15,415 nucleotides of DNA, taken from assembly GCA_903919215.1 (NCBI GenBank), contig CAIXHI010000347.1, positions 1 through 15,415 of the forward strand, in the 5' to 3' direction. The position numbers and the translations under genes were made by a program. Below are positions 1 through 6,661 of this stretch, piece by piece; position 1 is the stretch's first letter; each line of letters opens with the position of its first letter. The notes under the pieces are model-generated. The model had not been told where the DNA came from. It was given only the letters and a program-made list of their open reading frames with translations, and did no database searches. The stretch comes from an uncultured Acidimicrobiaceae bacterium. GTDB lineage: Bacteria > Actinomycetota > Acidimicrobiia > Acidimicrobiales > Ilumatobacteraceae.

Positions 1-1
1 G

Positions 2-511
2 GCCGTGCTGCTGATCACCCCGTCGTCCACGTTCGCCGACGCGGTCGACGCCGCGCTGGAGCAACAGTTGGCGCAGCTGCCCACGGGTCGCGCCGAAGCG
101 GCCAGCGCTGCGCTCGGTCCGAACGGTGGGTGCGTGTTCGTGTCATCGCTGGAGGAGGCCGCCGAGGTCGCCAACCGTTGGGCACCCGAGCACCTGCAGG
201 TCGCGGTCGCGCCGCAGGCCGAAGCCGAACTGCTCGACCTGTTGGTCAACGCGGGCGAGATCCTGATCGGGCAGAGCACCTTGTTCAGCGCCGGCAACTT
301 CGTCATCGGTTGCCCGGCCAGCCTGCCCACCGGTGGCTTCGCCCATGTCAGCAGCGGCATCACTGCCGACACGTTCCTGAAGCGCACCGCCGTCGCTCGT
401 TCGAGCGCCGCAGCGCTGGAACGGATGACCCCCACGATCCTGGCAATGTCGGCGCACGAAGGGTTCCCCGCACACGCCAATGCGGCCTCGATCCGCGAGC
501 AGCGCAAATGA
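2..511 (+). CDS. Histidinol dehydrogenase family protein, C-terminal part (5' end outside window); probable HisD paralogue
   Basis: About 169 C-terminal residues of a HisD-fold NAD-dependent dehydrogenase; the reading frame is open at the left edge. The similarity runs through the whole piece: the ITPSSTFADAV segment, WAPEHL with the catalytic Glu-His pair (bases 188-193), NAGEILIG, SAGN, LPTGGFAHVSSG and a terminal PAHANAASIR whose His (473-475) matches the last zinc ligand of HisD. Two expected residues differ. In E. coli HisD the strand reads SAGDY followed by GTNHVLPT; here it is SAGNF followed by GCPASLPT, so the zinc-ligand Asp is Asn (296-298) and the substrate-contacting His is Ala. 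This suggests a paralogue acting on another alcohol or amino alcohol rather than the histidine-pathway enzyme. The stop overlaps the next start as ATGA, so the two genes are probably cotranscribed. Family is confident; substrate is unknown. Confidence 0.88.
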   Translation, partial: AVLLITPSSTFADAVDAALEQQLAQLPTGRAEAASAALGPNGGCVFVSSLEEAAEVANRWAPEHLQVAVAPQAEAELLDLLVNAGEILIGQSTLFSAGNFVIGCPASLPTGGFAHVSSGITADTFLKRTAVARSSAAALERMTPTILAMSAHEGFPAHANAASIREQRK

Positions 512-1662
512 GCGACGCGGCGCCCACGATCGACGGTGCCGAGGCGGAACGGCACGCCACCAACCTGGAGCTGTTCCTCGACCTCGTGTTCGTGTTCGCG
601 GTCACTCAGATCGCGTCGATGATCAGCCTGCATCCGTCGGCCGGCGGCACCGCCCGAGCGTTCGTCGTCGCCCTGCTGGTGTGGTGGCAGTGGTCGCAGT
701 TCACCTGGGCCGGCTCGGCGATCGACCTGCAGAGCATGGCCCGCACCCGTGTGCTGGTGCTCGCGTTGATCCCGGTGACGCTGCTGATGACGATCGCGAT
801 CCCTGAGGCGTATCACGACACGGCAATCTGGTTCGCCGGCGCGTACTTCGGCGTGCAGATGCTGGTGCTGGGCATGCAGGGCGCGTTTGCGCTGGTCGAT
901 GCAGTCACCCGGCCGGCCTTCGTGCGCTACGCCTCCTTCGCCATCGTCGCCCCAGCGCTGGTGCTGCTCGGGGCGTTCTTCCACGGTCACGTGCGCGAGG
1001 GGCTGTGGGCTGCGGCCGCATGTACCAACCTGTTCGCAGGATTGCGTGCCGCCAAGGGCGAGTGGGTGATCAACCCGGTGCACTTCGCCGAGCGTCACGC
1101 GCTGTTCGTGATCATCGCCCTCGGCGAGGTCCTCGTCGCCGCCGGTGCATCGGCCGCCGATATCGGTCTCGACCGTCGCACGGTGTTGGCGATCATCGTC
1201 GCGGTCGCAGTGGCGTGCATGTTGTGGTGGGCATATTTCGCGTTCATCCCTGAGGTTGGCGAGTACCGCCTGCGGGAAGCGACCGGGGCCGAGCGCGGCG
1301 TCCTGGCCCGCGATCTATACACCTTCGGTCACTTCCCGTTGGTGTTCGGTCTGGTGCTCTACGCCGTGGTGGTGAAGCACCTCGTGCCGCACCCGAATGG
1401 CCATCTGTCGTGGGACGACCGATGGCTACTGGGTCTGTCCGTCACGTTCTTCGTCGGTGGCCTGTTGATCATCCAGTACCGCGTCGTACGCCGACTGGCA
1501 CCCGAGCGCCTGATCGCCATACCCGTTGCGGCTGGTCTGTGCGCGCTCGGCAACGTGCTCCCGGCGCTGGTGGTCGTTGCTGCAGTCGCCGTCACCTACA
1601 GCGTGATGACCGCCATCACCTGGCACCGCTACCGGGCCAACCGACTGGTTCCCGCTCGCTAG
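508..1662 (+). CDS. LtrA-family (low temperature requirement A) integral membrane protein
   Basis: A 384-residue, very hydrophobic protein. The N-terminal NLELFLDLVFVFAVTQIAS and the central HFAERHALFVIIALGE are the two hallmark segments of the LtrA family (PF06772). About ten to eleven hydrophobic stretches can be picked out, in keeping with a polytopic inner-membrane protein; charged residues (Glu-Leu-Phe-Leu-Asp, His-Phe-Ala-Glu-Arg) sit within or beside them. The ATG at 508 overlaps the upstream TGA (509-511), which fixes the start and points to translational coupling with the HisD-like gene. The frame is open back to 130, but that extension lies inside the upstream gene and has no membrane-protein character. 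LtrA was named from a cold-sensitive Listeria mutant; its biochemical function is unknown, and nothing here suggests a substrate. Its TAG stop shares CTAG with the convergent gene. Confidence 0.9.
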   Translation: MSDAAPTIDGAEAERHATNLELFLDLVFVFAVTQIASMISLHPSAGGTARAFVVALLVWWQWSQFTWAGSAIDLQSMARTRVLVLALIPVTLLMTIAIPEAYHDTAIWFAGAYFGVQMLVLGMQGAFALVDAVTRPAFVRYASFAIVAPALVLLGAFFHGHVREGLWAAAACTNLFAGLRAAKGEWVINPVHFAERHALFVIIALGEVLVAAGASAADIGLDRRTVLAIIVAVAVACMLWWAYFAFIPEVGEYRLREATGAERGVLARDLYTFGHFPLVFGLVLYAVVVKHLVPHPNGHLSWDDRWLLGLSVTFFVGGLLIIQYRVVRRLAPERLIAIPVAAGLCALGNVLPALVVVAAVAVTYSVMTAITWHRYRANRLVPAR

Positions 1663-4574
1663 AGCAGGCCGCGGCGTTCGGCGCGCATCGCCACCAGCTC
1701 AGTGGTGAGCAGATCGATGTGCTCGACCTCCTCGGCGGCGAGCTCCTCGTAGAGGATCGCCGCGGCCGGGCTGGACCCGGCGATGCGAGTGCGGAAGTAC
1801 GCCTCGGCGCGGCGTTCGAGATCGATCGCCATGCTGAGCAGGTCGAACGGGTCGTTGGCATCGCGAGTACCGCCGGCCTGCAGGACGCCAGGGTGCAGGT
1901 TGCCATCGGCCCCGGGGGGTGACGGCAGGTGATACCGACGCACGAGCGTCTCGATGTGCTCGCCCTCCATCTTCGCCAGTCGCTCGAACGTGTCGCGCAG
2001 ATCGGCGTCGTTCGTGTGTGCCGCCGCCGCGACATAGAAGTCGCGGCCACCGAGTTCGATCTCGAACGCCTTGCGGATGGCGTCGCGTGCGTCGTCGTTG
2101 AGCGCGGGCGGATCGACTAAGTCGAGTTCGCCACTGCATGCCGAACAGCGGCCATAGGGGAAGGCAAAGCCATCGCTGCGTTTCGAACAGCTCGTGCACT
2201 TCCAGGTCAGCACCGACTCGGCGCAGCAGATGCCGTCGTCGCCTTCATCCATTGGCCGGTGACAGCGCTGACACAGCGACGTGTGCACCTCGTCGGCGAC
2301 CCGCGCCTGGGCGCCGGTCGCAAGGTATTCGTTGATCGCCGCTGCGGCGCGGCGACCAGCACCCATCGCGAGGATGACAGTGGCCCCGCCGGTGACGATG
2401 TCGCCGCCAGCGAACACGCCCGGCAGCGACGTTGCTTGGGTGATGGGGTCGGCGGCGACATAGCCGCGGCCGTCCAGACCCAGACCGGGTGTGTTGCGGG
2501 TGATGATCGGGTTCGGGTTGGTGCCCAGCGCCACGATCACCGTGTCGCACTCGACCTCCAGCGTCTCGCCGGTGCCGATTGGCTTGCGCCGACCCCATTC
2601 GTCTGGTTCGCCCAGTTCCATCCGCTCGACGCGCACGCCGCGCACCAACCCTTCGGAGTTGGTAAGCACCTCGAGCGGGTTGTGCAGGAACATGAACTCG
2701 ACGCCTTCGTCCTCGGCGTGGTGCAGCTCCTCGGCGCGAGCGGGTGCCTCGGCCCGGCTACGGCGATACACACAGCGCACCTTGGAGCCGAGTCGCTTGG
2801 CGACGCGCAGACAGTCCATCGCGGTGTTCCCTGCGCCGATCACCACGACGTCTTTGCCGATGCCCACTGGCGTGTCGATATCGGGGAAACGGTCGCCGCC
2901 CATCAGGTTCACGCGAGTGAGGAACTCGTTGGCGCTGATCACCCGACCGGCGTTCTCGCCAGGAATGCCGAGGAATGTCGGGGCACCGGCACCGACGCCC
3001 AGGAACACGGCGTCGTAGCCCTTGTTGTCGAGCAACTCCTGCACCGTGAACGTGCGCCCGACGACCTTGTCGGTCTCGAACTTGACGCCCATCTCCGCCA
3101 GACCGGCTACTTCGCGATCGATGATCTCCCGCGGCAGGCGGAACGAGGGGATGCCATATCGCAGCACGCCACCAGCGACGTGCAGCGCCTCGTACACCGT
3201 GACGTCGACACCGGAGCGGGCCAGATCGGCTGCACAGGCGAGACCGGCCGGGCCGGAACCGACAACAGCCACCCGCTTGCCGGTGGGCGCGGCGATTGTC
3301 TGGTGGCTACCGACGCCGTGGTCACCGATGAAACGTTCGAGACGGCCGATGGCCACCGGCTCCATCTTGCGCCCGATCACGCACTGTGCTTCGCACTGCG
3401 ATTCCTGCGGGCAGACACGGCCGCACACGGACGGAAGGATGTTCGCTTCGTGGATCACATCGAGCGCAGCGTCGACATCGCGCACCAACAGGTGACGGAT
3501 GAAGCGCGGAATGTCGATGGAGACCGGGCAGCCTTCGATGCATGTGGGTCGACGGCACTGCAGACAACGTTCGGCCTCGCGCATCGCCTCGGTGAGTGAG
3601 TACCCCAGCGTCACCTCGTCGAACGTTCGAGCCCGGATGCGGGGGTCGCGTTCGGGCATCGGCACGCGGGTGGGTTCGATGTCCTTCAGTTTCTTGTAGG
3701 TGCGGCGACCCTCGACGAACAGTTGCTGTTCGACTTGGCAACGGTGCTCGTACTCCTGCGCGGCCGTCTGCTCTTCACTTTTGAAGCGACGCTGGCGGGC
3801 AAGCAGTTCGTCGAAGTCGACGGCGTGCGCATCGAAGTCGGGCCCCTCGACACAGGCGAACCGGGTGACACCGTTGATGCTGACGCGACACGAGCCGCAC
3901 ATACCGGTGCCATCAACCATGATCGTGTTCAGCGACACCACCGTGGGCACACCGGCGGCACGAGTGGTCTCGGCGCACGCGCGCATCATCACCATCGGCC
4001 CGATGGCCACTACCAGATCGGGGCGCCGGGTGGGGTCGGGGCTGTCGACCATCTCGGACAGCGCATCGGTGACCAGACCTTGGCGCCCGGAGCTGCCGTC
4101 GTCGGTGCACACGATCACTTCATCGGCCCACTGCGCCAGGTGGTCCTGCCAGAACGCGAGGTCGATCGAGCGGAAGCCGACGATCGCCGTCGTGCGGTTC
4201 CCGGCCTGCTTGAACGCCCGCAACTGCGGGTAGATCGGTGCGACGCCGAGGCCGCCGCCGACGAGCACGACGTGGCCGACATGGTCGATGTCGGTGGGCA
4301 CGCCGAGTGGACCGACGACGTCGGCGAACTCGTCACCCTCGTGATACTGGTCGCGCATCTCGGCGGTCGAGCGGCCCAGTGCTTGCACCACGAGCGTGAT
4401 CGTGCCCGCCGCGGAGTCGTAGTCGGCGATGGTCAGCGGGACTCGCTCGGCGCCCTCGTGCAGTCGCACCATGACGAACTGCCCCGGTCTGGCCGACCCG
4501 GCAATGTCAGGGGCCTCCACGTCCCATAGGAACGTGGAGGGAGACAGTTCTTGGCGACGGGCAATGCGATACAT
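1659..4574 (-). CDS. Multidomain redox fusion: NfnA/PyrK-like reductase + NfnB/GltD-like flavoprotein + rubredoxin-like segment + di-iron ferritin-like domain
   Basis: A 971-residue protein, numbered from the ATG at 4574. Residues 1-265 resemble the FNR-like subunit of Nfn/PyrK: GQFVMV (31), RVPLTI for flavin (44-49), GGGLGVAP for NAD(P) (106-113), and a [2Fe-2S] motif D221-GTGM-C226-GS-C229 with C241. Residues 320-755 resemble NfnB/GltD: C337, C340, C345, C349 and C384, C388, C394, C398 for two [4Fe-4S] clusters, FAD motif GSGPAG (439-444), NADPH motif GAGNTA (580-585), closing AGGD. Residues 768-813 hold CxxC pairs at 768/771, 793/796 and 810/813. Residues 830-971 form a ferritin-like four-helix domain with Glu-x-x-His at 870-873 and 949-952 and partner Glu near 838-840 and 920-924. 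The start MYRIARRQEL matches usual NfnA/PyrK starts; a TTG at 4601 would add nine residues. Domain calls are strong; the overall reaction is inferred. Confidence 0.9.
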   Translation of the reverse strand: MYRIARRQELSPSTFLWDVEAPDIAGSARPGQFVMVRLHEGAERVPLTIADYDSAAGTITLVVQALGRSTAEMRDQYHEGDEFADVVGPLGVPTDIDHVGHVVLVGGGLGVAPIYPQLRAFKQAGNRTTAIVGFRSIDLAFWQDHLAQWADEVIVCTDDGSSGRQGLVTDALSEMVDSPDPTRRPDLVVAIGPMVMMRACAETTRAAGVPTVVSLNTIMVDGTGMCGSCRVSINGVTRFACVEGPDFDAHAVDFDELLARQRRFKSEEQTAAQEYEHRCQVEQQLFVEGRRTYKKLKDIEPTRVPMPERDPRIRARTFDEVTLGYSLTEAMREAERCLQCRRPTCIEGCPVSIDIPRFIRHLLVRDVDAALDVIHEANILPSVCGRVCPQESQCEAQCVIGRKMEPVAIGRLERFIGDHGVGSHQTIAAPTGKRVAVVGSGPAGLACAADLARSGVDVTVYEALHVAGGVLRYGIPSFRLPREIIDREVAGLAEMGVKFETDKVVGRTFTVQELLDNKGYDAVFLGVGAGAPTFLGIPGENAGRVISANEFLTRVNLMGGDRFPDIDTPVGIGKDVVVIGAGNTAMDCLRVAKRLGSKVRCVYRRSRAEAPARAEELHHAEDEGVEFMFLHNPLEVLTNSEGLVRGVRVERMELGEPDEWGRRKPIGTGETLEVECDTVIVALGTNPNPIITRNTPGLGLDGRGYVAADPITQATSLPGVFAGGDIVTGGATVILAMGAGRRAAAAINEYLATGAQARVADEVHTSLCQRCHRPMDEGDDGICCAESVLTWKCTSCSKRSDGFAFPYGRCSACSGELDLVDPPALNDDARDAIRKAFEIELGGRDFYVAAAAHTNDADLRDTFERLAKMEGEHIETLVRRYHLPSPPGADGNLHPGVLQAGGTRDANDPFDLLSMAIDLERRAEAYFRTRIAGSSPAAAILYEELAAEEVEHIDLLTTELVAMRAERRGLL

Positions 4575-4656
4575 CTCATCGGGAGGGTAGGCGCGTGCCA
4601 ATGGTGCTCAGAACGGACCTTGGTCACTACTCCGCTCCGGGCGCGCCAGTACGCCC

Positions 4657-4662
4657 TAGAGT
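4657..4662 (+). promoter_or_regulatory. Candidate -10 element (TAGAGT) for leaderless transcription of the ABC exporter operon
   Basis: TAGAGT fits the TAnnnT pattern and ends seven bases before the ATG at 4670, the spacing expected if transcription starts at the A of the start codon. The AGGA just before the ATG is too close to act as a normal ribosome-binding site. No good -35 is seen at 16-18 bases. Confidence 0.4.
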
Positions 4663-4669
4663 CCCAGGA

Positions 4670-5602
4670 ATGTCCGACACAGCGATTCTCGCGGACGATC
4701 TGCGCAAGACGTTCAAGGACGTCGTCGCGGTCGACCACATCTCACTCGCGGTGCCACGTGGCTCGGTACTCGGCCTGCTCGGGGTCAACGGTGCCGGCAA
4801 GACCACGATGGTGCGCATGCTGACCACGGTGTTGAAGCCGACCAGCGGGAAAGGCCTGGTGAACGGCTTCGACATCATGCATCAGCAGCAGGCCGTGCGC
4901 CGGAGCATCGGCCTCGCCGGCCAGTACGCGGCGGTCGACGAGAACCTCACCGGTCGGGAGAACCTCGTGCTCGTGGGGCGTCTCAACCACCAGGCGAAGG
5001 CCGTCGCCCGCACTCGGGCTGCCGAGTTGCTCGACCAGTTCCGGCTCACCGATGCCGCCGACCGGCCGGTGCGCACCTACTCCGGTGGCATGCGCCGACG
5101 TCTCGACTTGGGCGCCGCGCTCGTCACCCACCCTCCGATCCTGTTCCTCGACGAGCCCACCACCGGCCTCGACCCGTCCAGTCGTCTCGACCTGTGGGGT
5201 GTCATCGAAGGTCTGGTCAGCGACGGCACCACGGTGCTGCTGACCACCCAGTACCTGGAGGAGGCCGACCGCCTGGCCGACAACATCGTCGTCATTGACG
5301 GCGGTCTCGTCGTCGCCGAGGGCACGGCCAAGCAACTCAAGTCGCGGCTCGGCGACACGGTCATCGAGTTCGAGTTCCACTCACCCGCTGACGCCGCCCA
5401 CGCGGCGGAAGTGCTGGGCAGCGTCACCAGCGCCGGCACGATCGTCCGGGTGGTGATGAGCGAAGGACCCGAGACGCTGCGTCAGGCACTCGACCGCCTC
5501 GCTGCTGCGGCACTCGTTCCGGGTCACGTCGCACTGCGCGAGCCGACGCTGGACGACGTGTTCCTCACGCTCACCGGTTCGAACAGCGGAGACCCGTCAT
5601 GA
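4670..5602 (+). CDS. ABC transporter ATP-binding protein, DrrA (daunorubicin-resistance) type
   Basis: A 310-residue ATPase subunit of an exporter. Visible motifs: Walker A GVNGAGKTT (38-46), Q-loop Gln85 in AGQYAAVDE, signature YSGGMRRRLDLG (137-148), Walker B ILFLDEPTTGLDP (157-169). The position usually held by the switch His reads TTQYLEEADRLAD (192-204), with Gln in place of His, a trait of DrrA-type ATPases. Residues 225-310 are the extra C-terminal domain common in this subfamily. I start at ATG 4670 because the protein then begins right before the conserved AILADDLRKTF strand. A GTG at 4595 has a good upstream GGGAGG but would add 25 residues of low-complexity character. The last codon overlaps the permease start (ATGA), so the two form an operon. 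The substrate is not predictable; lipids, drugs and secondary metabolites are all known for the family. Confidence 0.93.
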   Translation: MSDTAILADDLRKTFKDVVAVDHISLAVPRGSVLGLLGVNGAGKTTMVRMLTTVLKPTSGKGLVNGFDIMHQQQAVRRSIGLAGQYAAVDENLTGRENLVLVGRLNHQAKAVARTRAAELLDQFRLTDAADRPVRTYSGGMRRRLDLGAALVTHPPILFLDEPTTGLDPSSRLDLWGVIEGLVSDGTTVLLTTQYLEEADRLADNIVVIDGGLVVAEGTAKQLKSRLGDTVIEFEFHSPADAAHAAEVLGSVTSAGTIVRVVMSEGPETLRQALDRLAAAALVPGHVALREPTLDDVFLTLTGSNSGDPS

Positions 5603-6411
5603 GTAGCACCGCCCCCACCTTCCCCGCGATCTCCACGAAACCCGGTGTCGGTCTCGTGTGGGCCCTGCGCGACACGCAGGCGATGATGTGGCGCAACCTC
5701 ACCATGCTGCGTCGCGTGCCGCAACTGTTGGTGTTCGCCATCGTGCAGCCGCTGATCTTCGTGTTCATGTTCCGCTACGTGTTCGGCGGCGCGATCAACA
5801 GCGTGCCCGGTGTGCCCTACGTCGATTACCTGATGCCTGGCATCTTCGTGCAGACCGTCACCTTCGGGGCGATCAACACTGCCGTGGGTTTGGCCGAGGA
5901 CAAGAACAAGGGTCTGCTCGAGCGGCTGAAGTCGTTGCCGATGAGCCGCAGTGCCGTGCTCGGCGGGCGCGTACTGGCCGACACCGCCCGCGACATCGTG
6001 ATTGTGGTGCTGATGCTGACGATCGGTTTCCTGGTCGGCTTCCACACGCACACCAGTGTGCTGAAAGTGACCGGCGGCGTTGCGCTGATGGTGCTGTTCG
6101 GGTTCGCCATCTGCTGGATCTTTGCCGTCATCGGTCTGTCGGTCAGCAACGGCGAGGCGGCACAAGCGGCGGCGTTTCCACTGCTCGCACCGCTCACGTT
6201 CGCCAGCAATGCCTTCGTGCCCACCAAGTCGATGCCGCACTGGCTGGCCTACTGGGCCGACCGTCAGCCGCTCAGCATCACGGTGCGCGGGGTGCGGGCG
6301 CTGATGTTGGGCACCGAGCCCACCAGTTACGTCTGGGGCTCGATCATCTGGTCGCTGGCGATCACTGCGGTGCTCGCCCCGATCGCAGTGCGACGGTTCC
6401 GCAACAGCTGA
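5599..6411 (+). CDS. ABC-2 type transporter permease, DrrB-like
   Basis: A 270-residue membrane protein that partners the ATPase just upstream; its ATG lies inside the ATPase stop (ATGA at 5599-5602). After a cytoplasmic N-terminus with a typical coupling segment (TQAMMWRNLTMLRRVPQ, about 26-42), there are about six membrane segments, near residues 43-62, 78-98, 131-150, 158-180, 188-206 and 246-264. The KGLLERLKSLPMSRSAVLGGR stretch (104-124) is the conserved cytoplasmic loop of ABC-2 permeases. Length and layout match the ABC2_membrane family (PF01061), DrrB subgroup. With one ATPase and one permease gene, the working exporter would be a 2+2 complex. No regulator or biosynthetic cluster adjoins it, so the exported compound is unknown. 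Confidence 0.92.
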   Translation: MSSTAPTFPAISTKPGVGLVWALRDTQAMMWRNLTMLRRVPQLLVFAIVQPLIFVFMFRYVFGGAINSVPGVPYVDYLMPGIFVQTVTFGAINTAVGLAEDKNKGLLERLKSLPMSRSAVLGGRVLADTARDIVIVVLMLTIGFLVGFHTHTSVLKVTGGVALMVLFGFAICWIFAVIGLSVSNGEAAQAAAFPLLAPLTFASNAFVPTKSMPHWLAYWADRQPLSITVRGVRALMLGTEPTSYVWGSIIWSLAITAVLAPIAVRRFRNS

Positions 6412-6661
6412 TGTTTCTGGTCGCCATCGGCCCCGGTCGACCTGTGTGGGGGAATCGTCAAGAGTCACGGGTCGCCGACGGCATCCAGCCGAGTCAATGC
6501 CACGCAGCGTGAGCTTGAGGGTGCCATCAGCGGCAGGTGTGCCGCCCGTCCTGTGGCGTCGCCGGGTGATCGGACGTACCTTGAATTCAGAGGCTCCCGA
6601 GGGTTCGAAGAGCATCCCAGCTCCTCCCACCGGCTCATTTGGAGCCACAGGAGGTGGCATG
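6412..6661 (+). other. 250-base intergenic region between the exporter and the surface-protein gene
   Basis: No convincing gene is seen on either strand. The region begins with weak dyad symmetry just after the permease stop (GGTCG at 6419-6423 against CGACC at 6438-6442), too weak to call a terminator with confidence. It ends with a strong ribosome-binding site and a hairpin described separately. TACCTT near 6577 fits TAnnnT but lacks a recognisable -35. I could match no known riboswitch. Confidence 0.5.
6621..6655 (+). promoter_or_regulatory. Strong ribosome-binding site held in a potential hairpin
   Basis: AGGAGGT at 6649-6655 is a near-perfect Shine-Dalgarno, rare in this window; it lies 6 bases before ATG 6662 and 3 before ATG 6659, which favours 6662. 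The bases before it can fold back: GGCTC (6632-6636) pairs with GAGCC (6642-6646) around a five-base loop, and CTCCT (6621-6625) pairs with AGGAG (6649-6653). CCACC (6627-6631) could alternatively pair with GGTGG (6653-6657). Either fold covers part of the ribosome-binding site. The site itself is clear; regulation by folding is inference. Confidence 0.6.

Noticed and set aside
130..507. In-frame upstream extension of ltrA
   Set aside because: It lies wholly inside the HisD-like gene and is Arg-rich and unlike LtrA; the ATGA overlap at 508 gives a natural start.
2259..3599. A 446-codon open frame on the plus strand
   Set aside because: It is antisense to the redox fusion gene, whose motifs are unambiguous; its translation has no recognisable domain and a composition typical of a GC-rich shadow frame.
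6412..6620. Possible riboswitch before the surface-protein gene
   Set aside because: I could not match the conserved core of c-di-GMP, cobalamin, SAM or other common classes; only local dyads are seen.
6446..6661. Upstream extension of the surface protein
   Set aside because: It would put 70 residues before the signal peptide, and the strong ribosome-binding site at 6649-6655 marks the later start.
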